Positions 51,879 to 62,612 of a DNA stretch of 64,000 bases are shown here, piece after piece (position 1 is the first letter of the stretch; each line of letters opens with the position of its first letter). A model generated the notes under the pieces. It was not told where the DNA came from, did not search any database, and saw nothing but the letters and a program-made list of their open reading frames with translations. Both the position numbers and the translations under genes were made by a program. The stretch is taken from the NCBI RefSeq assembly GCF_002967715.1, contig NZ_PUIA01000057.1:124001-188000 (forward strand), read 5' to 3'. The stretch comes from Blastopirellula marina. GTDB taxonomy: Bacteria > Planctomycetota > Planctomycetia > Pirellulales > Pirellulaceae.

Positions 51879-52562
51879 ATGATGCAAAACCAGCTATTCA
51901 TGACGGCAGCCCTGGTGCTCTTCTCAGTCACCATCACGCTAGCAGACGAAAAACCACCGGGCCGCAGTGAAGAGGCGCGCCCCGCAGAAGCTATCCCAGA
52001 GGAAAAGAATTGGGAACTCCAAGAAGGCCCCAAGGGCCCCGTGCTAAAAGAGGTAGAAAGCATTCGCAACCAGTTGGGCCCCGAATACTCGATCGAGTCT
52101 AAAGAACTTGGGATCGAGCGGGATCGCGACCTGAGCAGTCCTCACACAAACGAAAGGCCTAACGAACCATGGTCTGGCACGAAGCTACATCAGGAAGTTC
52201 GCGAATTTGTCACTAAGTTCCGTAACGATGCACGACACCTGGAAGAGATGGCAGCCCATGCCGAGCAGTTATCGGAGTTCGCCCTCGCCGATCAACTTCG
52301 AGCAATGGCCCATCGCCAGTGGGAAGCTGCCCGGGAACTCTCGCAACCTCGCTCAACGCGAGATTACCGCGAACTGTGGCGACCAACCCCAGCACCACCC
52401 AGCGCGGCCCCAGTTTCTACGCCAAACCCATACGGACCGCCCCATGACGTCAAACCATCGATGCCTGAGAGACCTGCCGAATCAGCACCGCAGTACGGCG
52501 TACCCTCTGCCCCGAACCAGCGTTTCAGTGTTCCTCGCCAGCCGGAACCAAGAAAACGCTAA
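51879..52562 (+). CDS. Secreted hypothetical protein with coiled-coil region
   Basis: A 227-residue protein from the ATG at 51879 (a second ATG follows). Signal peptide ends near residue 22 (SVTITLADE). Helical middle (about 95-160; LHQEVREFVTKFRNDARHLEEMAAHAEQLSEFALADQLRAMAHRQWEAAREL) and a Pro-rich tail (about 170-225; APPSAAPVSTPNPYGPPHD). Not recognised. It is divergent from the beta-barrel gene, and their starts lie 172 bases apart. Confidence 0.7.
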   Translation: MMQNQLFMTAALVLFSVTITLADEKPPGRSEEARPAEAIPEEKNWELQEGPKGPVLKEVESIRNQLGPEYSIESKELGIERDRDLSSPHTNERPNEPWSGTKLHQEVREFVTKFRNDARHLEEMAAHAEQLSEFALADQLRAMAHRQWEAARELSQPRSTRDYRELWRPTPAPPSAAPVSTPNPYGPPHDVKPSMPERPAESAPQYGVPSAPNQRFSVPRQPEPRKR

Positions 52563-52587
52563 CCACAATATCTTTAAGGCAAACAGC

Positions 52588-52598
52588 CCCCCCCCCCT
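52588..52598. repeat. Run of 11 C
   Basis: Homopolymer of 11 C in the short gap after the secreted protein stop codon; possibly a slippage site or assembly-sensitive tract. Confidence 0.8.
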
Positions 52599-52599
52599 A

Positions 52600-52634
52600 A
52601 AAGAGCAGGAGCTTGACGAGGCCCCTGCTCTTTA
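52600..52634 (+). terminator. Rho-independent terminator
   Basis: AAAGAGCAGG pairs with CCTGCTCTTT around an AGCTTGACGAGGCC region. It lies just after the poly-C tract and before the pilus cluster. The U-run is short. Confidence 0.75.
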
Positions 52635-52780
52635 AGGATGATAAGATTGCGTAGATAGACGTAAAATTCACGCACAAAAGGCTTAACGGCATTCTCAGCC
52701 ACATGGTAGGCTAAGGATGCACTTATCTTTTTTCTCTAGTTCAACACTCCCTTTCTCTATTCCGCTCGGAGGATACCGCT

Positions 52781-54508
52781 TTGGCTGGAACCCTGGGAAA
52801 TTTTGCGGACATTCTGATTCGACGTGGCCTTGTTGGTCCTGACCAACTTCGCGAGGCTGAAACCATGGCCGATGCCCAGGGAATCGCGGTTCCCGAGGCA
52901 CTAATTCGTTCTGGTTACGTCGGAGCAAGCGACGTAATGCGAGCGGTCGCGGAAGAACATGGACTCGAGTACATCGACCTGGACGAAGTCCGAATCCCCA
53001 TGTCGGCCGTGGAACTGGTGCCGGAATCGGTTGCTCGCGAAAACGTGGTGATGCCGATGGCCGAAGATGATGGGGCCCTGAAGGTCATCATCGCCGATCC
53101 ACTCGACCTGGAAACCATCGATAAACTTCGGTTTATCCTTAATCGTAAAGTCGAGATCGCCCTCGCCCCGCGCGAAAACATTCTCGAATCGATCAACCGC
53201 TACTACGGCCAGCAGGAAGGTGAATCCGCAGATACGATGCTGCAGGAATTCACCGACACGGCGATCGACTTCACCGACACCATGGAACAAGACACCATGA
53301 CCATGGCGGGTGAAGAAACCATCGACGAGACAAGCGCTCCGGTGGTTCGCCTGGTCCAATTGATGATCAACGAAGCCGTTCAGCTTCGAGCATCGGACAT
53401 CCACGTCGAACCGTTTGAAGATCGCGTGCGCATTCGCTATCGCATCGATGGTCGTTTAATTGAACGCGACAGCCCCCCCAGACGTATGCTTGGGGCAATT
53501 CTATCCCGCCTCAAGATTCTGGGGGGTATCGACATCGCCGAGCGACGTCGCTGCCAGGATGGTCGTATCAAGGCCGACGTCGGAACTAAAACGATCGACC
53601 TTCGCGTGAGCGTGATCCCGACCAATCACGGCCAGTCGATCGTGATGCGTATTCTGGATAAAGACAGTATCAAGGTGGGGATTCGCCAACTGGGGTTGTC
53701 CGACTCGAACTTCATCAAGTTCAACAACCTCATCAAACGCCCTAATGGTATCGTGCTGGTCACCGGACCCACCGGTTCGGGGAAGACGACCACCCTCTAT
53801 GCGGCCCTCAACGAACTGAACCGCCCAGATACCAAAATCATCACCGCGGAAGACCCGGTCGAGTACTACCTGCCGGGGATCAATCAGACCCAGGTGCGGC
53901 ACAGCATTGGGCTCGATTTCGCGAAGATTATTAAGGCCATGCTGCGTCAGGCACCCAATATCATCCTCGTCGGTGAAATGCGCGATAGTGAAACAGCTTC
54001 CATGGGGATTCAAGCCTCACTTACTGGACACTTGGTTTTCAGTACACTACACACGAACGATGCGCCCGGTGCCATTACACGTTTGATCGACATGGGTGTT
54101 CCCTCTTATCTTGTTTCCAGTACAATTATTGGTGTGCTGGCACAGCGTCTGGTCCGGGTCATTTGCGAGAAATGCAAGGGTCCGATCAAGCCTACCAAGG
54201 AGTCGCTCGAAGCTGCTGGCATCACGCCGGAAATGGCCGAAGGCGCAACCTTCATGAAGGGACGTGGCTGCGGCAACTGCCAGCGTAGCGGTTACAAGGG
54301 ACGTATGGGTATTTTTGAGTTAATGCCTATGAATTCACGACTTAGAGAGTTGGCATTCCAAGGGGCTGCAACGCAAGATATCCGCCGGGCTGCTATCGCT
54401 ACGGGCATGGATACCCTGTTCGACGACGGGGTGAAAAAAGCCATGATGGGGAAGACGACATTGGAAGAAGTCTTCCGCGTCGCCAAGGTGGTCGAGAGAG
54501 ACCAATAA
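52781..54508 (+). CDS. pilB: Type IV pilus assembly / GspE-type ATPase
   Basis: A 575-residue secretion ATPase. It starts with TTG at 52781; a strong GGAGGA sits 8 bases upstream and no other in-frame start fits better. The N-terminal MshEN domain covers about residues 1-160 (NFADILIRRGLVGPDQLREAE). Walker A is GPTGSGKTT near 329, the Asp box is near the middle, and Walker B ILVGEMRDSETA is near 394. A C4 zinc site is formed by CEKC and CGNC near 461-500. It powers pilus extension or pseudopilus assembly. It is the first gene of the cluster that continues with PilT, a second ATPase, PilC and four pseudopilins. Confidence 0.93.
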   Translation: MAGTLGNFADILIRRGLVGPDQLREAETMADAQGIAVPEALIRSGYVGASDVMRAVAEEHGLEYIDLDEVRIPMSAVELVPESVARENVVMPMAEDDGALKVIIADPLDLETIDKLRFILNRKVEIALAPRENILESINRYYGQQEGESADTMLQEFTDTAIDFTDTMEQDTMTMAGEETIDETSAPVVRLVQLMINEAVQLRASDIHVEPFEDRVRIRYRIDGRLIERDSPPRRMLGAILSRLKILGGIDIAERRRCQDGRIKADVGTKTIDLRVSVIPTNHGQSIVMRILDKDSIKVGIRQLGLSDSNFIKFNNLIKRPNGIVLVTGPTGSGKTTTLYAALNELNRPDTKIITAEDPVEYYLPGINQTQVRHSIGLDFAKIIKAMLRQAPNIILVGEMRDSETASMGIQASLTGHLVFSTLHTNDAPGAITRLIDMGVPSYLVSSTIIGVLAQRLVRVICEKCKGPIKPTKESLEAAGITPEMAEGATFMKGRGCGNCQRSGYKGRMGIFELMPMNSRLRELAFQGAATQDIRRAAIATGMDTLFDDGVKKAMMGKTTLEEVFRVAKVVERDQ

Positions 54509-54851
54509 GACAAACATCGCCCATCAATTGACAAATCACGATGAAACAAGCGTTTACGCGCCATCGGTCCGTAAACGCGAAAATAGCACGACTTATTTGA
54601 GTCTTCGATGGCAGGGCCCAACAATTCTTCCATCGGGACAGCTTTTCCTACGCTTTTCAACCTACATTCATCAGCAGTTCACGGTCGGGTCGGCAAACTG
54701 AGAGTTTTGATGCTTGTCTCGGATGGGCAACGCTCAAAGCAGACACCATCTCAGCGACCAAGACCCTAAAGAGGCTGGATCTCCTTCCTGAGCAGGGTTC
54801 ACCTAACACACCCCGCCACGGAAGCATATCCATCAGTGGTAAAGGGAGCCA
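54509..54851. other. 343-base gap between pilB and pilT
   Basis: No gene seen. A perfect hairpin GCGTTTACG/CGTAAACGC (54550-54558 with 54570-54578) lies 40 bases after the pilB stop, without a U-run. The rest shows nothing I recognise. Confidence 0.5.
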
Positions 54852-55952
54852 ATGGCCACGATTCTTATTGACAAGTTGTTGCAGGCTGCTGTGAAGCAGG
54901 GCGCAAGCGATATTCATATCACGGTCGGCCAACCGCCTGTGTTTCGTTTGCACGGTCGTATGCGACAGCTCGATACGAAGTCGTTGGAACCGGACGATAC
55001 TGTTTCGCTGATGAAAAGTATCACGCCGGAACGCTGCCAGCGGGAACTCCAGGAAACGGGTGGTTCCGACTTTGGTTTCGCGTTCTCTGACTTGGCTCGT
55101 TTCCGTGTGTCGATTTTTCGACAACGCGGTAACATCTCGATGGTTTTGCGTCAGATTCCCAACGACATGCTCACCCCCGAACAGTTGGGGCTGCCGGCAA
55201 AAGTGCTCGAGCTTTGCCATCGCCCCCGTGGTCTGTTCCTGGTGACCGGGCCGACCGGTTCGGGTAAGTCGACGACACTGGCCTCGGTGATCAACCACCT
55301 CAACGAAACCGTCGACCACCATATCATCACGATCGAAGACCCGATCGAATTTTACCACTACCACAAGAAGTCGACGGTCAACCAACGTGAAATCGGTGTG
55401 GATGTGCCCTCCTTCTCGGAAGCCATTCGCCGTGCGTTGCGTCAGGACCCTGACGTGATCCTCGTGGGCGAAATGCGTGACCTGGAAACGATTGAGGCGG
55501 CGATCTCTGCGGCAGAAACGGGGCACGTGGTGTTCGGAACGCTGCATACAAACAGTGCGGCAAGTACCGTCGACCGTATCATCGACGTCTTCCCGGCTGG
55601 CCAGCAGGATCAGATTCGCACGCAGTTGGGTTCGGCCCTTCTGGGCGTTCTCGCCCAGACGCTGGCCCCCAAGATCGGCGGCGGACGCGTGGCTGCTTAC
55701 GAACTGTTGAACGTGACCTCAGGTATTTCCAACCTGATTCGTGAAAACAAGACATTCCGTATTCCATCGATGATTCAAACCGGCTCGAAGCACGGGATGA
55801 TTCTGATGGACGACTCCCTTTTCAATCACTGGCGGGCCGATCGCATCACCATGGAAGACGCGTTGGCCAAAGCCCAAAACCCCAACGACCTGGCAAAGCG
55901 TATCGCCGACGCCCGACGCGGTAACGTTGACGATCGAGAAGGTGCCGCGTAA
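54852..55952 (+). CDS. pilT: Twitching motility retraction ATPase PilT
   Basis: A 366-residue hexameric ATPase. The N-terminal PAS-like part is QGASDIHITVGQPPVFRLHGRM. Walker A GPTGSGKST is near residue 132, the Asp box includes HHIITIEDPIEF, Walker B is VILVGEMRDLETI, and the PilT-typical AAETGHVVFGTLHTNSAA follows. The QDQIRTQLGSALLGVLAQTL end is also typical. It depolymerises pili to drive twitching. It lies between two PilB-like genes; length normal. Confidence 0.95.
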   Translation: MATILIDKLLQAAVKQGASDIHITVGQPPVFRLHGRMRQLDTKSLEPDDTVSLMKSITPERCQRELQETGGSDFGFAFSDLARFRVSIFRQRGNISMVLRQIPNDMLTPEQLGLPAKVLELCHRPRGLFLVTGPTGSGKSTTLASVINHLNETVDHHIITIEDPIEFYHYHKKSTVNQREIGVDVPSFSEAIRRALRQDPDVILVGEMRDLETIEAAISAAETGHVVFGTLHTNSAASTVDRIIDVFPAGQQDQIRTQLGSALLGVLAQTLAPKIGGGRVAAYELLNVTSGISNLIRENKTFRIPSMIQTGSKHGMILMDDSLFNHWRADRITMEDALAKAQNPNDLAKRIADARRGNVDDREGAA

Positions 55953-56012
55953 GCGTTCGCGCCTCTTCTCCCCTTTTCCTCATCCATTCCTGACGGACAA
56001 CGAGACGATTTC

Positions 56013-57737
<1,725 letters not shown>

Positions 57738-57810
57738 CATACAACCATTGCTGGCCAGCAAATCCACGTACACCCATATTTGACCCCATAAGCAAGAGCC
57801 GGACGTAGCC

Positions 57811-59205
57811 ATGCCAACCTATCAATTTGAAGCGATGGACGCTCAAGGTCAGGAGATCCGCGACGTCATCGAGGCCCCGACCGAAGACGATGCCCAGGCT
57901 ACTATACGTCAGATGGGCTACTTCGTTACCCGCATCAACGAAAAGAAGTCGCGGGAAAAGGCCGGTGCAAAAGCCAAAGGTAAGAACCGTGGCTTTACGA
58001 TCGGCGGCGTCAGCCATCGACAGCTGACCACGTTTACTCGTCAGCTGGCCATTCTGCAGAATGCCGGCCTGCCAATTTTGCGAAGCCTCAAAATTCTCGA
58101 ACAGCAGTGCAAGCCCGGTCGTCTCAAGAACAGCTTGATGGACGTCTGCGAAGACATTGAATCGGGTGCCGGTCTTTCCGAAGCGATGGCCAAGTGCCCC
58201 AAGTGCTTCAATCGCCTGTACGTGAACATGATTCGTGCTGGTGAAGCGGGCGGTGCGTTGGAAGTCATTCTGATGCGTCTGGCCGACTTCATGGAACGCG
58301 ATGCCGACCTTCGCCGCAAGGTGCAAGGTGCGATGATTTACCCGTGCGTGGTGATCACCGTGGCGGTCGGTATCTTGACGTTCATCATGATCAAGATCGT
58401 GCCGACGTTCCGCCAGATCTTCGAGGAATTCGGGCTCGACCTGCCGCCGGTTACCGAACTGCTCATCACCATCAGTAACGGTGTGGTCAACTACTGGTAC
58501 TGCATCCCGCTGATTCCGGTGGCGGTGTTCCTATTCGTCAAACTACTTAGAAAATTCAAACATGGCCGCATGGGCTGGGACTTGTTCTTCCTGAACATCC
58601 CGATCTTCGGCGGTCTGGTCGAAAAGAACGTGTTGGCTCGTACAACGCGTACTTTGGGCACGCTGATTTCCTCTGGCGTTCCGATTTTGGAATGTCTGAA
58701 CATCGCCCGCGATACCAGCGGCAACGCGATGTTCGAGCGGATGTACCACAACGTTTCGGAATCGGTGAAGGAAGGTGAATCGATTTTCAAACCGATGGAA
58801 GAGAACTGCCGAGCTCCTTTCCATCCGATCGCGCTTTTCCTGTGGGTCATCTTCCCGTTGGCCCCCTTTATCTCATTCTTCTTCATTCCTGCGATGCAAC
58901 CGTTTGCCTGGCAGGCAGTCGGCGTGGCTGGTGCCCTTGGGGCCGGCTGGTACTTCCTCACACTGCGGCGACGAATGGTGGAACTGTTCGTTACCAACAT
59001 GATCGACGTGGGGGAAGAGACGGGTGAACTCGACACCATGTTGTACAAGGTGGCCGATACCTACGACGAAGACGTCAAGGTGCTCACCGACTCACTCACC
59101 AAAATTATGGAACCGCTGCTGATCGTGTTCCTCGGCTTTTCGGTCGGGTTCATCGTGATCGCACTGTTCCTTCCGCTGGTCGACTTAATTCAGAACCTGA
59201 GTTAA
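57811..59205 (+). CDS. pilC: Type II secretion / pilus inner-membrane platform protein (GspF/PilC)
   Basis: A 464-residue protein with two GspF helical domains. The first is at about 70-195 (LTTFTRQLAILQNAGLPILRSLKILEQQ... GLSEAMAKCP), followed by a transmembrane segment (VVITVAVGILTFIMIKIVPTF). The second begins near 280 (LARTTRTLGTLISSGVPILECLNIARDT) and leads into further membrane segments and an end MEPLLIVFLGFSVGFIVIALFLPLVDLIQ. It forms the inner-membrane platform that transmits ATPase motion to (pseudo)pilins. It is followed after 160 bases by the first pseudopilin gene. Confidence 0.95.
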   Translation: MPTYQFEAMDAQGQEIRDVIEAPTEDDAQATIRQMGYFVTRINEKKSREKAGAKAKGKNRGFTIGGVSHRQLTTFTRQLAILQNAGLPILRSLKILEQQCKPGRLKNSLMDVCEDIESGAGLSEAMAKCPKCFNRLYVNMIRAGEAGGALEVILMRLADFMERDADLRRKVQGAMIYPCVVITVAVGILTFIMIKIVPTFRQIFEEFGLDLPPVTELLITISNGVVNYWYCIPLIPVAVFLFVKLLRKFKHGRMGWDLFFLNIPIFGGLVEKNVLARTTRTLGTLISSGVPILECLNIARDTSGNAMFERMYHNVSESVKEGESIFKPMEENCRAPFHPIALFLWVIFPLAPFISFFFIPAMQPFAWQAVGVAGALGAGWYFLTLRRRMVELFVTNMIDVGEETGELDTMLYKVADTYDEDVKVLTDSLTKIMEPLLIVFLGFSVGFIVIALFLPLVDLIQNLS

Positions 59206-59225
59206 GACAGCCCGGCGGCTCACAC

Positions 59226-59256
59226 GGCGTCCCGGTTTCAGGGGTTTCGGGACGCC
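59226..59256 (+). terminator. Hairpin between pilC and pseudopilins
   Basis: GGCGTCCCG (59226-59234) pairs with CGGGACGCC (59248-59256). No T-run follows, so it may act as an mRNA processing or stability element separating the ATPase and pseudopilin parts. Confidence 0.45.
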
Positions 59257-59366
59257 ATGACTGGGAAACCTACATCTTGAAATCCAACAGCCTGACCGGC
59301 GCGGTAGCGTCAGTCTACTTACCAACACAGGGGCGGAGCTTCGCTTCGTACTAGGAAAGGTCTACC

Positions 59367-60317
59367 ATGACATCCCGTCCACGCGCATGCCATCGTGGCT
59401 TTACCCTCGTCGAACTGCTGGTGGTCATCACCATCATCGGCATCCTGGCTGGCCTCGCCCTGGTCGGTGTCCGGGCCGCCGTTACTACGGCGCAAAGTAC
59501 CGCCATGAAGGTTGAAGTCAACAACATCGCCACGGCGCTTGACCTCTACAAGCAAAACAACGGTGCCTATCCGCCGGATGGCAACACGGTCGCTCTGACC
59601 GCGGCCGAACGCGAAACGGCTTTTAATCGTCATCTGGCCAAGCTGTTTCCTCAGCGAAGCTTGAAGTACGACAACCCAAGCTCGACGAACGCGACCGACA
59701 AAGCCAATGCCGTGGCCCGGATCAAGCAGGCCGGCACCGATCACAACATTGTTAATACAGCGACCACCAGTTCCGATCCCTATCAAATTGATGAGCTTGA
59801 TCCTACCGAAGCTTACGTGCTGTTCCTGATGGGCTTCAGCCCAGACGTCGAGCAGCCCCTAACTGGCTCCGGTGAACGCACCCCGCTGTTTGAGTTCGAC
59901 CAGGCCCGTTTGGTCGACGACGACGACGACGGCTGGTGGTCGTACCATCCAGACTTCACCGAAACGCTTTATGTCTACTTCAACAACAAAACCTACGACG
60001 ACGGTGCCACTACGCCGCTAGTCGCTGAAATGGACTTCACCGGATCACGTCAGGGGGAAGGCAAAGCACGTCCTTACGCCACGCTGAAACCCAATGGTAC
60101 TGCTGCCTGGGCGGAGGACGACAAATTCCAGCTGATTTGTGCCGGACTTGATGGTCATTTCGGTAGCTATGTCGACGCCGACGAAATGAAGATGTACCCA
60201 TCCGGCATCGCTGACACGAGTGCTGCTCCGACCAGCGTCGATTATTCGCTAGAAGACTTCGACAACATCGTGAACTTCGGCGAGGCTGCCACGCTCGAAA
60301 GCGACACCGACTTGTAA
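59367..60317 (+). CDS. Prepilin-type pseudopilin (GspG-like)
   Basis: A 316-residue protein with the prepilin peptidase site G|FTLVELLVVITIIGILAGLALVGVR near residues 11-35: Gly before the cut, Phe+1, Glu+5. After the N-terminal helix a large globular domain follows, including acidic stretches (LVDDDDDGWWSYHPDF; AWAEDDKFQLICAGLDGHFGS) that resemble the calcium-binding end of major pseudopilins. It is longer than a typical GspG (about 140 residues), as common in planctomycete pseudopilins. First of four consecutive pilin-like genes. Confidence 0.9.
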   Translation: MTSRPRACHRGFTLVELLVVITIIGILAGLALVGVRAAVTTAQSTAMKVEVNNIATALDLYKQNNGAYPPDGNTVALTAAERETAFNRHLAKLFPQRSLKYDNPSSTNATDKANAVARIKQAGTDHNIVNTATTSSDPYQIDELDPTEAYVLFLMGFSPDVEQPLTGSGERTPLFEFDQARLVDDDDDGWWSYHPDFTETLYVYFNNKTYDDGATTPLVAEMDFTGSRQGEGKARPYATLKPNGTAAWAEDDKFQLICAGLDGHFGSYVDADEMKMYPSGIADTSAAPTSVDYSLEDFDNIVNFGEAATLESDTDL

Positions 60318-60330
60318 GAGGAATTTTCCG

Positions 60331-61341
60331 ATGCCAATTACGGCAAGACAATTCGTCCGACGCCCCTTGCGTCCCGCTTTCACCTTGGTGGAACTGCTGG
60401 TCGTAATGGGAGTGCTCGCGATGCTCAGCAGCTTGGTGCTGGTCGGCCTTGCGTCGGCCGCCGAACAGGCCCGCGTCAACCGCACCCGCAGCCAGGTTCA
60501 AAAGATCCACGAGCTGTTAATGACGCGGTGGGAAGAGTATCGCTATCGCCGCATCGAAGCCAGCAAGTCTGGGGATGTTCGGACTCGGTTAACATCGCGA
60601 GTCGACAAGATTCGTGAAATGATGCGAATCGAGATGCCTGATCGCAAGACAGACGTCTCGAACGCACCTGTTTCGCTGAGCACGGTTCCGGCGCTGCAAC
60701 TGCGTTATCAGCGGTCGATCACTAATGCGAAAGGTGCGGCCAATTACGCCGCGGCGGTTAGTGGTTGGTCGGATGCAAACGAGAGTTCCGAATGTCTCTA
60801 CATGATTCTGGCATCGATTCAGAGTGGTGAGACCAACGGGCTCGATTTCTTCAAACCTTCGGAAATTGGCGATACTGACGGTGATGGCGTCCCTGAAATC
60901 CTCGACGCCTGGGGAAAGCCGATTTTGTTTTTACGCTGGCCCTATGGTTATCCGAACATCGAAAACGTATCGCCTGCCCAGCGTCGCAATGGGTTGTCGC
61001 AAATCATGGACAACACGACACCCGATCCTTTCGATCCGCTAGGCGTTCGTGGAGGCCGCACGACAACCTCCACATCGCCACGTGTCGAATACGCCCACTT
61101 CCCCTTGCACCCGCTGATTTTTTCAGCCGGTCCTGATGAGCTTTACAACATTCGCACCGGGATCAATGACAGTTCGGGAAATGCAATTGCTTATTCAAGC
61201 ACCACGCCTCCCAATAATCCCTATATGGAAGACACCACGGCTGGCTACTCCAAACGCATCGGCGCGATCTTGGATAAGTCAGGGGACGAACTCGACAACA
61301 TCACCAATCATGTACTCGTGATCGCGGGGAATAGTCAATGA
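60331..61341 (+). CDS. Pseudopilin, second of cluster
   Basis: A 336-residue protein with A|FTLVELLVVMGVLAMLSSLVLVGL near residue 15. The residue before the cut is Ala instead of the usual Gly, although Glu+5 is kept. The mature part has a helix rich in Arg (ARVNRTRSQVQKIHELLMTRWEEYRYRRIEASK) and a beta-rich end with a calcium-like loop (DTDGDGVPEILDAWGKPI). It starts 14 bases after the previous stop and its stop overlaps the next start (ATGA). Confidence 0.88.
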   Translation: MPITARQFVRRPLRPAFTLVELLVVMGVLAMLSSLVLVGLASAAEQARVNRTRSQVQKIHELLMTRWEEYRYRRIEASKSGDVRTRLTSRVDKIREMMRIEMPDRKTDVSNAPVSLSTVPALQLRYQRSITNAKGAANYAAAVSGWSDANESSECLYMILASIQSGETNGLDFFKPSEIGDTDGDGVPEILDAWGKPILFLRWPYGYPNIENVSPAQRRNGLSQIMDNTTPDPFDPLGVRGGRTTTSTSPRVEYAHFPLHPLIFSAGPDELYNIRTGINDSSGNAIAYSSTTPPNNPYMEDTTAGYSKRIGAILDKSGDELDNITNHVLVIAGNSQ

Positions 61342-62609
61342 GCTTCTTCAAGCGAAACCACCGCGAAACACGCCTTGGCATGACGATTGTCGAATTGCTT
61401 GTCGTGCTGGGAGTGCTCGCTATTCTGCTGGGCATCGCGGCCACGGCGGTCAAAACCGGCACGCGCGGCAAGAAGCAGCGTGAAGCGGCTCGCCAGGTGA
61501 ATGCCTATATCGCGGCGGCCCAGGCCAAGGCCCTACAGATCAATCGGCCTGTGGGAATCGAGATCACTCGTAACCTGATCGATGCCGACAACGACGACCT
61601 TTACGTCTCCGGTACCGACACCGGGATCGCAAATGCCTCACTGCTGATGTACACCATCGAAACCCCGCCGCCTTATGCCGGCGACACGGTTTCGGCGGGG
61701 CTTTTCGTTGAGTCGATCGGTTCAGGCACCATCACTTTGGTTGATGACCCCAACTCGTCGGTTCCTACCCCGTCGTTATGGCAAGCCACTTCCACGTCCT
61801 CATCCGGCCTCTTTACCGCCAACCAAAAGGTGGAAGTGCGTCTAAATTACCGGGGGCGAAAATACCTGGCCAACATCGATAACCTGGCAGACCCTTTCAG
61901 CATGGTGAAGCAGCCGTTTCGCATCACGGTTGATTTAACCAGCGATGTGCTGACCTCGACCGTTCACGAGAACCGCGAGACCTACCATGTCGGCCAATTC
62001 ATTCCCTATCAGATTTATGTGCAGCCGATCCGGACCAGTGCCACGCCGCTGCAATTACCAACCGACATGTGCATCGATTTAACATGCTCCGGTATCGGCA
62101 ACACAGGCAACGAGTTCGCCAATTGGGCCATTAACCTGGGCTTAACTCCAGCAGCCTCTGGCAGCAACAACTTTTCAATCAAGTTTCTGTTCAGTCCGCG
62201 CGGCAACGTCGAGCGAGTGAACTACAACAACGTCTGGCTGCAGCCAACCGGCAACATTCACATGCTTGTGGGCAAGTACGAGTATGCCGTGAATGCCCTG
62301 GATGTGATGGATACCGACGGGCTGAACGAAATCACGAAGTTCATACCAGGCACGCCGATCGACTACGAAGATTATGTCGATCCCGCCGATCCCGACTGGG
62401 AAACCAACCTGGCCGATGCTACGGCCATGTGGGTCTCGGTCAACTTCCAGACGGGCCAGATCACCACCACTCGCAACAAAATGATTCAGAATTCGTTCCT
62501 CACCAGCATCTCGGCGTTGACGCAGGCGCAAAAGAATCAGGCCATCCTGGCCGAATCACGCGACTTTGCCCGCAGTGTTCTGGTCGTGAAGGGACAAGGG
62601 GATAACTAA
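61338..62609 (+). CDS. Pseudopilin, third of cluster
   Basis: A 423-residue protein with G|MTIVELLVVLGVLAILLGIAATAV near residues 14-37: Gly before the cut, Met+1, Glu+5. The mature domain is long and beta-rich (QKVEVRLNYRGRKYLANID; FSIKFLFSPRGNVERVNYNNVWLQ) and resembles GspH/GspI-type minor pseudopilins enlarged. Its start overlaps the preceding stop by four bases, so translation is coupled. Confidence 0.88.
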   Translation: MSFFKRNHRETRLGMTIVELLVVLGVLAILLGIAATAVKTGTRGKKQREAARQVNAYIAAAQAKALQINRPVGIEITRNLIDADNDDLYVSGTDTGIANASLLMYTIETPPPYAGDTVSAGLFVESIGSGTITLVDDPNSSVPTPSLWQATSTSSSGLFTANQKVEVRLNYRGRKYLANIDNLADPFSMVKQPFRITVDLTSDVLTSTVHENRETYHVGQFIPYQIYVQPIRTSATPLQLPTDMCIDLTCSGIGNTGNEFANWAINLGLTPAASGSNNFSIKFLFSPRGNVERVNYNNVWLQPTGNIHMLVGKYEYAVNALDVMDTDGLNEITKFIPGTPIDYEDYVDPADPDWETNLADATAMWVSVNFQTGQITTTRNKMIQNSFLTSISALTQAQKNQAILAESRDFARSVLVVKGQGDN

Positions 62610-62612
62610 CGC

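Noticed and set aside
54657-55547. A 296-codon minus-strand frame
   Set aside because: Antisense of pilT; His/Arg-rich translation typical of shadow frames.
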